Positions 35,575 to 48,094 of a DNA stretch of 64,000 nucleotides are shown piece after piece. The stretch covers positions 6,510,001 through 6,574,000 of the forward strand of contig OX637295.1 in the NCBI GenBank assembly GCA_951799445.1, in the 5' to 3' direction. How positions within the stretch are numbered: the stretch's first letter is position 1; each line of letters opens with the position of its first letter. Below the pieces are notes generated by a model. That model was not told the DNA's origin, did no database searches, and saw only the letters and a program-made list of their open reading frames with translations. The DNA comes from Pseudisothecium myosuroides. Lineage: Eukaryota; Streptophyta; Bryopsida; Hypnales; Lembophyllaceae. The position numbers and the translations under genes were made by a program.

Positions 35575-35830
35575 GGTCGAGCTTATAGTTGTGCAACGAG
35601 CCTCCTGCGGAGGCCGTTTTACCCCTGGGGAAAACGCAGGAACATTTTATTTGCGAGGCATGATAAAATTTGCAAATTCTGAGTTCATATTTGCAATCAG
35701 AGGCCTCAAATTAGTTAGGAGAGATCTTAAACTTACCCTAAAGACGGCACAAAATAGGGGGTAGGTTTTTTTATACTGACTCTTGGCTTTACCTCCGCAA
35801 GAGGCTCGTTGCACAACTAAAAGCTCAACC
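35575..35830. mobile_element. Mutator-like MITE, 256 bp, 9-bp TSD
   Basis: The 9-bp direct repeat GTGTGGTGA flanks it at 35566-35574 and 35831-35839. Terminal inverted repeats of about 38 bp begin GGTCGAGCTTATAGTTGTG and GGTTGAGCTTTTAGTTGTG (read inward) and continue through CAACGAGCCTC and TGCGGAGG. A 9-bp target duplication with long TIRs fits the Mutator superfamily. No coding capacity. Confidence 0.85.
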
Positions 35831-35970
35831 GTGTGGTGACCTCGGAGAAGCTTCGTCGAAACTGCAATGTCCTATCCTTCCACTTCGTAACGTTGTTCAA
35901 GAATGCAACACTTTGGAAGAATCTGTGACTCATGTTGTGCAAGCAAAACACTAGATATGAAGATTAAGGA

Positions 35971-36593
35971 TTAACCCCTAAATGCCAAGGGACCGAATTT
36001 TGGTGTCGACAAAACTTTGAAGTTAAATAAAACCTAACCAAGTTACTATTTTTTTGAATTTTTTTTTTGAAGTCTAGTTTTAGCATCAAAAGTCTAATTC
36101 TAGAAATGATGGATTATAATTTTTCTATTCAAGATTTTGTGCAAGGGCATTGCAATCTTGACTTTTTGTAGTGTTGAGGGCTCTTGAAAATGAGCCTCAA
36201 ATATACTAGATTTTGGAGGAAAAATCACATTAGAAATTCATTTAAAAAAAATTTAGAGTAGATTTTGAGAAGCCGTAAATTGATTGGGGTTATGCATGTT
36301 AGGTCCTTTAACCTCATTTTTTTTGTTGGCCAACATTTTAGATTTGGCATGTGAAAAGACTTCAAGTCACTTTCGCAGTTTTAACACCTTCATGTTCAAA
36401 CATTATAATCTTTCAATTTATAAGTGATATTGTTGTGTTTTTTTCTCCTATATTACTTCTAATATGTCTAGTTTGAATTTGTACAGTTACAATTTATTAA
36501 AAATTGATACAGCTTATCAAAATGTTGTCTTTTTGTTCAATTTAGAGCAAAGTCCTAGAAGTTCAAGAAGGGCCTTAGGCATTTAGGGGTTAA
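35971..36593. mobile_element. TTAA element 1 (piggyBac-like MITE)
   Basis: It begins TTAACCCCTAAATGCCAAGG and ends TTAGGCATTTAGGGGTTAA, an inverted repeat that includes the TTAA target. 623 bp, no transposase. It matches the outer parts of the element at 57933-59321. Confidence 0.8.
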
Positions 36594-38210
36594 AAGATTT
36601 GGTGCAAATGTAAAAGTTTTATAGAAGTGCAGTTAAGTAACATTACATGAAGACAATTGCAAACCATGGATCATTCCATTAAATTATCAAATACATTCAT
36701 TTCATGGGGTGCATGAGAGATTTCAAAACAAATATTCAGATTCATCTTCGAACCTCCACATTATTATGGCCTCTTGTTATTTATGTGGTCTACAATATAT
36801 CCTATATTTAGTGAAGAATTTGATTTAATTTGAGTGGAAGCATATGATTGGTCTATTAGAACTAGTGTCTATTGCATTAGTGTCCCTCTTGTATTTATAA
36901 TGCTTTGAACATATGCTACATAATAGATTACCTATAATCATTTAGGCTCTATTATAATAGCTTCAAACTCAAACAAAAGAGAAAAAGAGAAAACTTAATA
37001 TTCATGATTTATAAAGTAGCTTAAGGTATGTTTGCACTTGGTGTTAGGGGTGATGTTTGCAATCTGAATCTTGGTTCAAAAGTAGGTCTAAATTCGTTCC
37101 TAAGATCTTCAATAACAACATTTGTTAACACCAAGTGTGAACATATCTTTAGTCAAAACCTTATTAAGTAAATAGGATGTTTTCCTTTCTAAATATCTAA
37201 ATGATTTTTTTTTTTTGCACTTGCCACACTTATAGCTTGAATCAAATAGTAACCAACAAGTTGCACATGTAATCACTGAAGACATTACATCTTCATGGGT
37301 TGGAATTGTTTTCAAGTAATTGCAACTACTTCTGACCTTTTTCTAAAACCAACTTTTACATATTACTCTTGCCAAAAATGTACGATTTCTACTCATGAGA
37401 ACCTAAGGTCGATATTGGAAATACATGTTTTCAACACTTTAAACACTCATAATTTATTCATAATACATCCAAATTTTTCATTCTAAGAAAGCATAGAATC
37501 CTCTTTTTGACTCTCAACAAGATCTTTTAGAGTTTAATAATAGGAACCATGCTCAAACCCCCATTTGGACTCATTTGAGGTATTATCTTAATGAAAATGA
37601 TATTTCTTGCCAATTTTGTCAACAACGCAGTGACGCGGCCCTCTCCTTCTTCTCCTTGTCTTCTTCTCATTCCAGAAAGTCAAGCCACCGGCCCTCTCTT
37701 GGAAGTCAAAGCCACAGGGTAAACCACTATTTGAAAGACTTTTAATTAGTGTGGCTTTTATGAGCCGAATTCTAGTTGCTGAAAAGGAACTTCACCAGTT
37801 AGTGACAGAGAACTAAGTTAGTTCTAAATCACCCAATGAAACACAATAGAAGTGTGAGGCAAATATCAGTCTGAATATCTTCCACCAATTTTCCACTTGC
37901 GTCTCCAGTCTCCACTTTCATTCTGTCCTACCATCACCCTATCTGATGATAAGACTATAGGGGATACAGTACCAAAACAACTTACTTTACGCGAAGGTCA
38001 GATTTGGCAGAAATTAAGTCATTTCTGGAAGAAAAAAAAATGACATGTGTCATCATGTGAATGGTATGAGGTGACAAAAGACCCTTGAGAATATGACATG
38101 GAAACTCAATTTTGGCACTTAGTGCCGAATCAAACCTTCACGTACGGTATTTTCTATCTAGGGCATGAAAAGTATGTTGTCTCTTCCCTTGTTGTGTTTT
38201 GATTTTCGTA
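36594..38210. other. Intergenic, no gene recognised
   Basis: Apart from the small MITE at 37021, only AT-rich sequence with short frames is seen. Confidence 0.45.
37021..37152. mobile_element. 132-bp MITE
   Basis: The ends AAGGTATGTTTGCACTTGG and CCAAGTGTGAACATATCTTT are inverted repeats of about 25 bp. Non-coding; related to 25898-25995. Confidence 0.65.
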
Positions 38211-38354
38211 AGGTAAGGCGATAACACCTATTCCCATCCATGTACCCAATTCCATCATGATGTACCAACAAAGTACATTTTTACTAAGAAAATGTGCACC
38301 CTTGGTACCTCATGACGGAATTGGATACATGGATGGGAATGGATGTTTTCACCT
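38211..38354. mobile_element. 144-bp foldback MITE with AGGTA ends
   Basis: The two halves are near-perfect inverses: the left arm contains ATTCCCATCCATGTACCC and the right arm GGATACATGGATGGGAAT. The ends are AGGTAAGG and TTCACCT. It abuts the following TTAA element. A diverged copy is at 42244-42381. Confidence 0.75.
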
Positions 38355-39278
38355 TGAACCCTAAAATACCAAGGCATTTTCTGGCTCCGGAACCACTGAA
38401 AACTGCCATTTTTGCTGCGATCACTCCCTAAACCCAAAAAAACTTTTTGCTTAGAATCTAACCATAGGATCTTGTACTTCACTTGTCTCAGATTATGTGG
38501 TAAAAATTTCAAGACATTTGACCGTTCTGATTGGAAGATATTAACATTCAAAGTTGGAAAAAAAAAGTTTTTTTGAACTGTTTCCTGCAATTTCAGATGA
38601 CTTTGACGGCCATTTGTGGATTTTTTTTGCACTACACAACAAAAAGTTGTAATTTTTTATCTTGAACATTTGAGTTGAGAGTCGGGGAATTTTTTTTCAG
38701 AATGTTAAACCTTGATTTTCACATATAAAAAAATTGTTAAATAGAAGTAGGTCCAAAATTGAACGAAATACTAAATTGTTAATAGCTCTTAGGTGGAATT
38801 AAAACAATATAATCCCAATGGTGGGATTGTTCTTGCAAACAAACTTGACCTCGTCCAAAAAAAAATTTAAAAAATTTGAAAATTGCATTCAAAAATGAAT
38901 TCTATAAGTTAGTTTTTTTGAAGATGCTTAAATTGCCCGAAAAACAAGATTGTCCATAACTTTCTCATTATTAGTCCAAATAGAATGAATCAAAGCTTCA
39001 GATGTAGACAAAAACATGATCTTTGAGGGAAAAAAATAAAAAAAATAAAAAACTTTTTTTTTTTTTTTTTCTGCCCGCCGAACTGCTTTTTTGCTTTAGG
39101 ATGGCATAACTTTTGCTCCCGGGCACCGATTGAAAAAAATATATATATTTTAAGAAAGCTAATGTGATTTCCTATCTTCAAAAAAAGTTTCAAAAAATCA
39201 GATCAAAATTTGAGGCCACACGGGTCTGCCCGAAATCTGAAGTGTCCCCCGAGGGGACTTTGGTACTTTAGGGGTTAA
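38354..39278. mobile_element. TTAA element 2 (925-bp family, oldest copy)
   Basis: Same family as 42856-43779 and 50625-51549. The left end is degenerate (TTGAACCCTAAAATACCAAG); the right end is CTTTGGTACTTTAGGGGTTAA. The shared interior includes CATTTTCTGGCTCCG and CATAGGATCTTGTACTTCAC. It has no intact ORF longer than about 125 codons. Confidence 0.8.
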
Positions 39279-39433
39279 GTGCACCTCAAATTCTGAATTG
39301 AAATGAAAGAGTTCCAAGTACATAATCTTGATCAAGCTCATTTATGTACAAATGACAATCACTCATTGGATTAGGAGAGGTATGTTAGTTTCTATAGGAC
39401 AATGGGACTAGTTTAGATTATGGTAACCTCATT

Positions 39434-40363
39434 TTAACCCCTAAAGGACCAACATGCATTTTTATGCAACATAGAAATTTTGGGCAGATACGTGTGACTA
39501 GATATTTGCATGTTTTGGACTGAAACTTTTAGAGTAGGTGGGGACAAGGAATATCTTTCATATGCACCAAATTTCATGACATTTGGAAATACAAGTCAAA
39601 AGTTATGGCCTAATATGTTGTTTGTTTTTCAACTCGGGCAGTCTGGGCAGATAAAAAAAAATCACTTTTTTCAAAAATAAAATTTTGAAATTGGTTTACT
39701 AGATTTATACATACATAGAAAGCTTTGAATCATTCCATTCTCATCAATGAGTCAAACGTTACGAGGATTTTTAGTTTGCGGGCAGTTATGGATTGTCTAC
39801 TCTAAAATAAACTTTGAAGTTGTTTATTTCACCCAATTTTCAATATTTTTCAAAAAAAAAAATCATAGGGTGTAGATTTTTTATTACAACATTGCAACCA
39901 TTGGGATTGGCATTTTTCAATTCCATAAATTTCTTCTTTACAATTTAGTGTTTTGAACCATTCTCTACTTCTTTCTACTTACTATTTTTTTCCTATATGT
40001 TGTATAATTCCAAATAATCTGAAAATTTTCAAGCATTTAGCCAATTTGCCCTGAAGAATGAATCCAAAGAAGCACAACCATTTTGGAAATTTTTTCATAA
40101 TAATCTAACCTTGTGAAGTCAGTTGCCCGATTTTTTGCAGGGCCCAAAAAAGGACTTTTGCCACTTCAAACGCTAATATCTTCCAATCTACAGAATGAAA
40201 ATTTCTGAATTTTTTTCTAGATATTTTCAAACTAGAGTACTACAAGATCCTATGGTTACATGTGTCCAAAAATGATATTTCTCAAAAATTTGGTACTTGT
40301 ACTAGAAATGGCAGTTTTGGAGCATTTTTGGTGAGAACATAGTCAAGGAACTATAGGAGTTAA
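39434..40363. mobile_element. TTAA element 3
   Basis: Left end TTAACCCCTAAAGGACCAAC, right end GGAACTATAGGAGTTAA. It has the same interior as the element at 52797-53788. Its right half resembles the reverse complement of the left half of the 925-bp family (ACTACAAGATCCTATGG versus CCATAGGATCTTGTACT), so the families are related. Confidence 0.8.
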
Positions 40364-40381
40364 ACACTTGATTGAGCATTG

Positions 40382-40616
40382 TTAACCCTTTAAGGACAGA
40401 CTGGTGACCGTGGAAATCATTCCTTTGGATACCGTGAGAATCATTCCCTCAAAAAAAATGCAAAAGCACTCATAGTTTCTACAATCAAACTATTGTAGAA
40501 GACCTTCCCTATTCACAACAAAATTTTGAGGATGAATAGTTGCAATTCAGTCCACATGCAAGGATTCTTTGTCATGCATAGGACGCCAAACATCCGCCGC
40601 ATCGTTTATGGACTAA
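40382..40616 (-). mobile_element. TTAA element 4 (230-bp family)
   Basis: It starts TTAACCCTTTAAGGACAG. Its right end is decayed (CATCGTTTATGGACTAA). It is the reverse complement of the element at 55197-55426 over most of its length. Confidence 0.65.
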
Positions 40617-41212
40617 ACAAGATCTGTCCATGAAAATTGTGTACAACAAACTTTTTTTAAATTGTTATAGAAATTACACCCAAACCTTCCATTGCTTGAA
40701 ATGTGATTTCCCATAACAAGACTCAACCTTCACGTTACCTACTGTAGCTAGTCCCATTTCAGGTGCATGTACCTTATTATGCATTTGGATTCAGGCAGAA
40801 GAAGACTGAACCATGGCCTTGTTCACTTATCAGGGTTGAAGTTGGTGAGACTTCTTTGGCCAGTGGAAACTGCAACTGTTCTGAGTTCTGACCCGTGGAA
40901 GATTTGACTGAAGAAGAAGAGTTCAGAAAGGCCTTCGGATTCAAAGACCAGCACTCCAGCAGGAAGGAACTGAAGCTTTTTGGTGGGGTAGTTCAGTCAT
41001 CTACAACTGTTTTCTCGTCTCTAGATTTCGCTTTTTTATATTGGATAGGGGTCACAATTAGGGTGCAAATACCCTTGACAAATTATTCATAGTTTGAGAT
41101 TTTTGTAGTGTGAAAATCGTGAGAGACTCTCATTCACAAATCTTTAACGTGCTAGCTGATTTATGCGTACCTTATTTATGCTTACCACAGTCAGTTGCTT
41201 AGAACATCTGTA

Positions 41213-41859
41213 CTGGTAATGTGCTTCCTATAGATTTAAGAGTTAGAGGTAAACAATTTGCGGTCATGTGGAATTTCAATGTGAGGTAAGCTTACAGTAC
41301 TGTAGTTAGCTGGTCAGTCACAAAATTTCAACATAACCACACTGACTCACACTTCAGATTCTAACTTATTCAAACTAACTTAAGAAGTTAGCAGTGGCCC
41401 AACTCATGTGAGAAGAATGGGACTTCCAACCCTCTCTCTCATTCCACAAGAAGCTCTCCATGTACCTTTTAGCAGTCATTGGGTAGGCTGGGCGGCTCCA
41501 AGGCCCGATGTCCGCCATTACCCTTGCCCGCACAACATACTGTACATGACTCATGACCAGCTGGTCCCCATGGAAAGTCCGGGTGCCATTTCCACATTCC
41601 AAGCAATTAAAACCAGCGGACACTAGCAGCAGCAGTTTTCCTTGCAATTTTCAATTTTGTTTATTTATTGTTCAATCTATTGAGCAATGTGAATATATGG
41701 ACTTTGGATGGAGACCCTGTGCATCAGCCAGGTATTCGAATCTGTCTGAAACCGAAGCACCTCTTGACTCTTTGATTGCTTTTCTCGGTAGGTAGGGTAG
41801 TCAATGCTGGGCTACTTGGCTGCTTCAGAGCTTGAGAGCTCATGTAAAGATGCTTTGGA
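41213..41859 (+). repeat. Segmental duplication, right copy, first part
   Basis: Collinear with about 1572-2540: AAGAGTTAGAGGTAAACAA, CCACACTGACTCACACT, GACCAGCTGGTCCCCAT and GAGCAATGTGAATAT all have close counterparts in the left copy. It is not interrupted by the MITEs found at 1646 and 2048. Confidence 0.75.
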
Positions 41860-42011
41860 TAAGGTAGGAGGTCCATAAAGCGACCATCTAAGCGCTGAAC
41901 CTGAATTTGGGGGGGGTAAAACATCTTGAAATATTTTTCAGTAAATTTTCCTTGAAAGACAAGAAGAAATGTCATGTGGCACAAGTTGTTTCATACCTTA
42001 CTCCTACCTTA
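41860..42011 (-). mobile_element. AGGTAGGAGG-family MITE, copy 4 (short)
   Basis: TAAGGTAGGAGGTCC at the left and CTTACTCCTACCTTA at the right. The interior is the reverse complement of 1861-1964. Internally deleted to about 152 bp. Confidence 0.7.
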
Positions 42012-42243
42012 CTAGTAATTTGATATCAAGGCCCATGGCATAAGAGCCTGTTGCCATTGGGAGTCGGAACTGGAGGCCCGTCCAGGTTGACCACGGACAG
42101 TCTGCTTAAAAACTCTGGAATCTTGACGAGCGGTACATTTTCTAAAGTAAGCTCCGGGATGGGGTCCGGGAGATCCAGCTTTAGCAGAGCTAGACGCCAT
42201 AGGTCCAGGTCAGAAGTCCAGCTCCCAATGGCAACTGGCTCTA

Positions 42244-42381
42244 AGGTAGACGCATCCCTTTCAGTCTGAGTACCCCATTCCATCATCATGTAAGAATGGA
42301 GTACATTATAGAAAGAAAATGTGCATCTTTGTTACATATTGACGGAATGTGGTAAACGGACAAGAATGGGTGTGTCTACCT
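42244..42381. mobile_element. AGGTA-ended foldback MITE, second copy
   Basis: The ends AGGTAGACGCATCCC and GGGTGTGTCTACCT are flanked by TA on both sides. The interior GAAAATGTGCA... matches the element at 38211-38354. Confidence 0.65.
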
Positions 42382-42609
42382 TATAGGATGCACCTCCTCT
42401 CTCTCTTTGGAAATTGCGCCCTTTTTTGGGATGTTCACGTCTGAATAAACTTGAATACACATTGCATGCTAGATTCCTTCTTAGAAATTCACATGTCTAG
42501 TGTTTGGTTTGTGTGATATTTTGAGATTTTGGAAATAATCTATTTATATTTCTCTATTACAGAGAAGTTAGCTTTATTTTCCAATAATCCTTCATCAATT
42601 TAAAAAAAT

Positions 42610-45600
42610 GATAGTTTATTTTTTGTTTTGTTTTTTATAACAAATGGAAACCATTGTATTAAAAGAGAACCAAATAACCGCTGAGATAGAGGTTGGACAA
42701 ATGAAGAGAGGATGAGCAAAAAAACAAAAAAAGGGAGGTAAAAAGAACCAAGAAACTAAGTAAACAAACAAAGAGGAGGGTCCTCTTTGTTCCACTTGAT
42801 AGAGTAACCAACCCTAGAAGCTAAAACCGGAGATTGCAACCAAATATTAGGAAATTTAATCCCTAAAGGCCCAAGGCATTTTCTGGCTCCGAAACCATTG
42901 AAAACTGCCATTTCTGCTGCAATCACTCCCTAAACCAATTTTTTTTTTTTTTAGAATCTAACCATAGGATCTTGTACTTCACTTGTCTCAAATCATGTGG
43001 TAAAAATTTCATGAAGTTTGGCCATACGGATTGGAAGATATGAGCATTTGAAGTTGGAAAAAGAAGTTTTTTTGAACTCTGGATTGCAATTTCAGATGAC
43101 TTTGACGGCCATTTGTGGATTTTTTTTGCACTACACACCACAAAGTTAAATTTTTTATGTTGAACATTTGAGTTGAGAGTCGGGGAAAAAAATTTCAGAA
43201 TGTCAAAACTTGATTTTCACATATAAAAAAATTGTTGAGTAGAAATAGGTCCAAAATTGAACAAAACACTAAATCTTCAATAGCTCTTAGATGGAATTAA
43301 AAAACCATAATCCCAACGGTGGAATTGTTCTTGCAAACAAACTTAACCTTTTCAAAAAAAAAGATTTGAAAAAATTCGAAAATTGCATTCAAAAATGAAT
43401 TTTATAAGTTGTTTTTTGAAGAAGACGCTTAGATTGCCTGAAAACCAAGATTGTCCATAACTTTCTCATTCTGAGTCCAATTAGAATGAATCAAAGCTTC
43501 AAATATAGACAAAAACATGATCTTTGAGAAAAAAAATCAAAAAAAAAATTCAATTTTTTAAAGTTTTTTTTTCTGCCGGCGAATTGCTTTTTTGACTTCG
43601 GGCGGCATAACTTTTTTTCCCGGGCACCAATTGAAAAATAAAATTATATTTTTGGAAAGCTAATGTAATTTCCTATCTTCAAAAAAAGTTTCAAAAAATC
43701 AGGTCGAAATTTCAGGTCGTTAGAGCCTGCCCGAAATCCCAAGTGTCCCCCAAGGGGACTTTGGGCCTTTAGGGGTTAAACCAAATCCTATTAGAGTTTT
43801 GAGGTCTACACTTAGAAGCTAGGTCAGTCTTAAGAGCAGCAACTTGTCCGAAGTCAAGGAGGGCGCTCCATAAACTAGTATGAAGAAGGATGGTAGGCCA
43901 CCGATCCTATGCAAAGACCATATGGTTACACATAATCCAACATAGTCACAAGGCAGCTCCGCAAACAATAGACCAAATCGTATGTATTCTATGGAACATT
44001 CTAGGAGTAGGAGTCCCAAAATTACACTGGATAGCATCCAATCTTTGATGAGGGACCAAAGTTGGAGACGAGCCGCGGATGTGGTGCATCACCAAAAGTG
44101 CATAGTTCCAAATTTCTTGAGATCTAAAGCACTCAAAGAACTTGTGAAGAGGGATTTCTATGACACTAGGATTGCAACAAACACAATTCACGTCAATCCC
44201 TGGAGCAATTTTAGCTTGCCATGAATTTACGACGACAACATTATGCCAGACTAAACATATAAGGGCCGCATCCTTCTGTGGATGGGCTTTGATCCAAATA
44301 TCTCTCCAACGTGGGACATAGGAATCTGGAAGAAGAGCATACCAATTTGCTGCTATGGGCCGCTTCAGCTGGGTTGAGGTCGTAAGTAGCTTGCGTCCCA
44401 TGGTAGCCGTATAATCCAAGAGTAATTTGCCATTGGACCACTTCCATCTCCCTGGGTCGTACTGAAGTGAATGAACTAGTCGTAAAAACAAGAACTTAGG
44501 AGTCCATCTTCTCCCTTTCTTGACTTGAGAAACTCGAATTCTCCGCACAATGCCTCTATGAACTGATGCTGCTGTCACGTCCGGCAAAAGAGATAATTGT
44601 CTAGAATGGAAGCCCATGGTGGCACGTGGAGTGTCACCCTCTAAGGAGATATCTTGAATATGTGCACTGAATAGTGAAGGATGGGGTTCAGACACCAACC
44701 ATGTGATCTCAAGTAATATGTCATTGGGCATGGAATAGATGCCAGCCCAATCCCCTATGGATGCTAGATTTGATTGAGCATTAAGGAGTAGAAGCCAGGT
44801 GTGCGGAATTTGAGAAATCATAAAAAATCAATGATGGCGTTCCATAGTAGTGAATGGGAATTCTTCTAAAATGTTCTCCCACGTCTTGAACTCATTGGCA
44901 TTGGCATCCCATAAATCTCTAATGGTTCGAAGTCCCGCCCTAACTAAGACTCTTACTTGGTCGACGGAGAAATTGAAATTAGAGCCTATAAAACTTGTTG
45001 ACTACCAAATACTAGTAGAGAGTACCTCGGATGCATTGGTAGGTGGAACTAGCTCAATGTGTTTCACAAGTTTCTTCTATGCAAAAGAAATAGGGTTCCA
45101 TATTCTCGACCCTCTAGATACAGATGGTCTTTTTACCATGAGCCGTGCAGTAGAGGAGAACCAAAATCCAACTTAGGGTGTGGTTTCATACGGTGAATTT
45201 GACATTGGAGGAGAATCTTAAGGCCAAAGATGCTAGATCTATAGCATAGAGAACCCACTTAGCTAATAAGGCGTTAAGAGACACTTCCGGGTCAAGAAGT
45301 TGAAGACCACCAGCTGACTTCAGCAAGCAACAATCTTCCCAACTAACCCTGGTCCAAGACAAGAATTTGGTTCCACTCCACAGGTAGTTGCATATACTTC
45401 CCCTAGCTGTCCTAATTGCTTGGATGGAACCGCACCAAATAGCTATAAAGTAGTAAATTGATGAGAGAAGAATTGCGTTTACCACAATTGCTCGTCCAGC
45501 CAAAGAAAGGTGTTGGGTTGTCCAATACTTCAACTTCTTAGTAATCTTCTGTTGTAAAAACGTGTCCACGTCGGCAGTCTCCATTGAAACACCAAAAGGT

Positions 45601-45650
45601 GCACCCAACAATTTAGACAAGGAGTCATAAGTCCTGATCAGTTTGCATTT
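42610..45650 (-). pseudogene. LINE (L1-type) 3' half: RT C-terminus, zf-RVT, 3' UTR
   Basis: Minus-strand frames 45620-45186 (KLLGAPFGVSM, KKLKYWTTQHLSLAGRAIV, IWCGSIQAI) are the C-terminal part of a LINE reverse transcriptase. 44821-43946 (RWRDIWIKAHPQ, CVCCNPSVIEIPLHKFFEC) is the zf-RVT region that follows it. A frame break lies between them. The 3' UTR runs to a T-rich stretch near 42610-42640, a poly(A) tail on the minus strand. A TTAA element is nested in the 3' UTR at 42856-43779. Inactive. Confidence 0.85.
42856..43779. mobile_element. TTAA element 5 (925-bp family), nested in the LINE 3' UTR
   Basis: Left end TTAATCCCTAAAGGCCCAAG, right end TTTGGGCCTTTAGGGGTTAA. It is almost identical to 50625-51549, so one of the youngest copies. 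It splits the LINE sequence. Confidence 0.9.
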
Positions 45651-45688
45651 CTACCACTTAAGTATATACTAGATAATGTGTTCATTAT

Positions 45689-46431
45689 GGGGTCATTGCA
45701 AGAATGACCGGTACTGAAACATTGTCACAAAACGAAAGTGGATGCTTCCTTTTGCTATAACTTTTGCAGCATGACTCGCATGAATTTGAAATTTTTATTG
45801 GAGATTCTTCTCTTGAGTTTAATCATATCCCATATTTTTCAGAAATTTTCAAAAATCATTTTATATTTAAAAATCATTTAAACTAATATGTCACGTTTTG
45901 AGTTTTAAGGGTTTTTAGTACTATGGAGTCCCCAAATTTAATGATTTGGAAGTGAAATTTCTATAATCTACTCCCATAGTAGGAAGTCATGTTCCTACCA
46001 AGGGGCATTAAAAAATATTATATTTAATGTCCTCTACGTCCATGCAAAGAAGGCTCCCTTGCGCGCACAATTTTGAATGTTGAAGATGGTTTCAAGATAA
46101 TTTTTTTGGTGAAATCTCTTCAAACTAAAGTCTTTTCTAATGGAAAATTTTTGGTTTCTTTGAAAATTGTTTTTCCTAATTTTTACAAATTAAAATGTCA
46201 AACTATGTATTTTCTTCAAAATTTCAGCTCACACGTTTTTGTGAATAACTTTTTACCTTGATTTTTTTTAGGTCTGAAATTTTGGTGATATGCTATTTCA
46301 AGTGTTATACTAATTATCCTTATTTTATTTTATTTTTAAAAATTCATATGCAAAAAGCTTGTAGTACTGGGAGTACTAGGCGAAAACAACCAAAGTGGAA
46401 CAAAAACAGAAGGTCATTCTTGCAACAACCC
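45689..46431. mobile_element. Inverted-repeat element (TTGCAAGAATGACC) at the LINE junction
   Basis: GGGGTCATTGCAAGAATGACC at the left and GGTCATTCTTGCAACAACCC at the right are inverted repeats. About 743 bp. Length, the TGCAAGAA core and an internal TATAACTTTTGCAG motif make it a relative of the element at 4389-5120. It sits exactly between the oppositely oriented LINE parts. Confidence 0.7.
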
Positions 46432-46434
46432 TAT

Positions 46435-46990
46435 GAGACTATCCAATGGGCTAAAGATTCTCAATAGAATCTTATATTTTTGAAACTTGACTTTACAAAG
46501 GCATATGATACAGTCTCATGGGATTTTCTCTTTGGTGTTATGAGGAAGATAGGCATTCTTGATGCCTTTACCCACATTGTTCAAATGTTACTTCAAGATG
46601 CATCAGCATCTGTCTCGATCAATGGCAAACTCTCTAGTTCGTTTAACATTCAGCATGGGGTGTGCCAAGGGTGCGCTTTGGTCCCTTACTTATTCCTATT
46701 GGTTGGGGAAGCCTTTAATATGGCAGCCAAGGAGGATCAGCATCTAGGCAAAATACAAGGCATCCAATTACTGGAGACAAAGGATCGTCAACTTCTTTTT
46801 CAGTATGCTAATGATAATGGGGTATCCATTTTAGACCAGGAAATCTTCTTGAAGAATACGGTGGATCTTGTTCATCGTTTTGGCTCTGCATCAAGCTTAG
46901 TTATTAATTGGACAAAGAATACATGATATTGGTTTTCTCATATCCTCCTTCCAGACTGGCTCAATAATTTTAGGATTACTTGGCCCCCCC
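46435..46990 (+). pseudogene. LINE reverse transcriptase core, inverted relative to its 3' half
   Basis: The plus-strand frame reads ETIQWAKDSQ-stop, then LKLDFTKAYDTVSWDFL, VSINGKLSSSFNIQHGVCQG and PYLFLLVGEAF. The catalytic YADD site is YAND (QYANDN), so it would be inactive even without the stops. The following untranslated part (YWFSHILLPDW...) leads to where the minus-strand fragment begins. This is the layout expected of a 5'-inverted (twin-primed) LINE insertion. Confidence 0.88.
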
Positions 46991-47141
46991 CCCTCACTCC
47001 TTGTCTAAAAATGATAGTTTTGGAAACTGTGGTTTATGAGATCCTACATTTTACCCCCAAACTTATTTTTATAGATAAATAATGTGATTAAATATAAAAT
47101 GAAACAAAATAGTATAGCCTTCTGGTGGATTTTAATTCCTA

Positions 47142-48094
47142 GCCCCTAAATGAAATATTTTAGGAGACAAATGGATGGTCATTTTATGTTAGATATTTTT
47201 TTTCACTGTCCTAAAATTGGCAACTTTTGATGATTATGCCAACAATGTGCTCCATTCTTTTAGGAATTAAGAGGATTCAATGTCCTATGATTTAATATGG
47301 AAAGGTACAAAAAAAACATCATCTTCAAACTAATACGGAGTAGTAGATTACTATGGGAATGAGTGGAAAAATTCTCATTAACTTTGACCGTATGAATTAA
47401 AAGATCACAAGGTTTGAAGTGAGAAGAAAAAGTTTTTTTACCAACCTTGTCCAACATGGTCAATAGACTTTGACCATTAAATGACAAACTAAGCCCATGA
47501 GGTTTGGTTTTGGTAGAATCATTGACAAAAAGTATTTTTTGTATTTTTTTGGAATGTTTCAACTTACAAGACCCACTTCCATAGGGATTACGGCTTGCTA
47601 AGCACCACACTTAGGTTGCAAAGTCTACTTACTATTTTCTTTTACATGCCATAATTGTACAAACTTCGAGCAAACAACAAGACCCAGATTCTAATTCAAG
47701 GATATTTTTTATTACTCTTTCAGTTTCCCTCAAGACAAGTGAATGTCATTTAAAGGTTAATTCCTCCTAGAATGAGATTTTTTGCACTACACATGGATTT
47801 TTTAACAATTGCATACTATATATTATTGCTAGTTACATACCTATCAAATTTCAAAAGTAGAAGAGGAATTTTCGACATGTTACTCAAAGTTATTGCCTTG
47901 TCTAGAAACTTTGGGTAGCATAATTTTTTATCCTTGCGTACAATTACAGCAAAAAAAATTATATTACTGGCAAGGTGGTATATTTGTACACTTTTTGTCA
48001 AAATTTCAAAAAGATCCGATCAAACCTGACTTTGTAGGGAAATACTTGAAATTTCAATTGATCGTTCAACAACCACTTGGTCTTTAGGGGTTAA
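47142..48094. mobile_element. TTAA element, poorly preserved left end
   Basis: The right end CACTTGGTCTTTAGGGGTTAA is clear and matches the right end at 60469. The interior (AAAGATCACAAGGTTTGAAG) matches 59500-59520. The left end may be CTAGCCCCTAAATG near 47142, but this is uncertain. Confidence 0.5.

Noticed and set aside
41408..41795. Short plus-strand frames in the right duplication copy
   Set aside because: Not conserved in the left copy at 1.6-2.5 kb, so unlikely to be coding.
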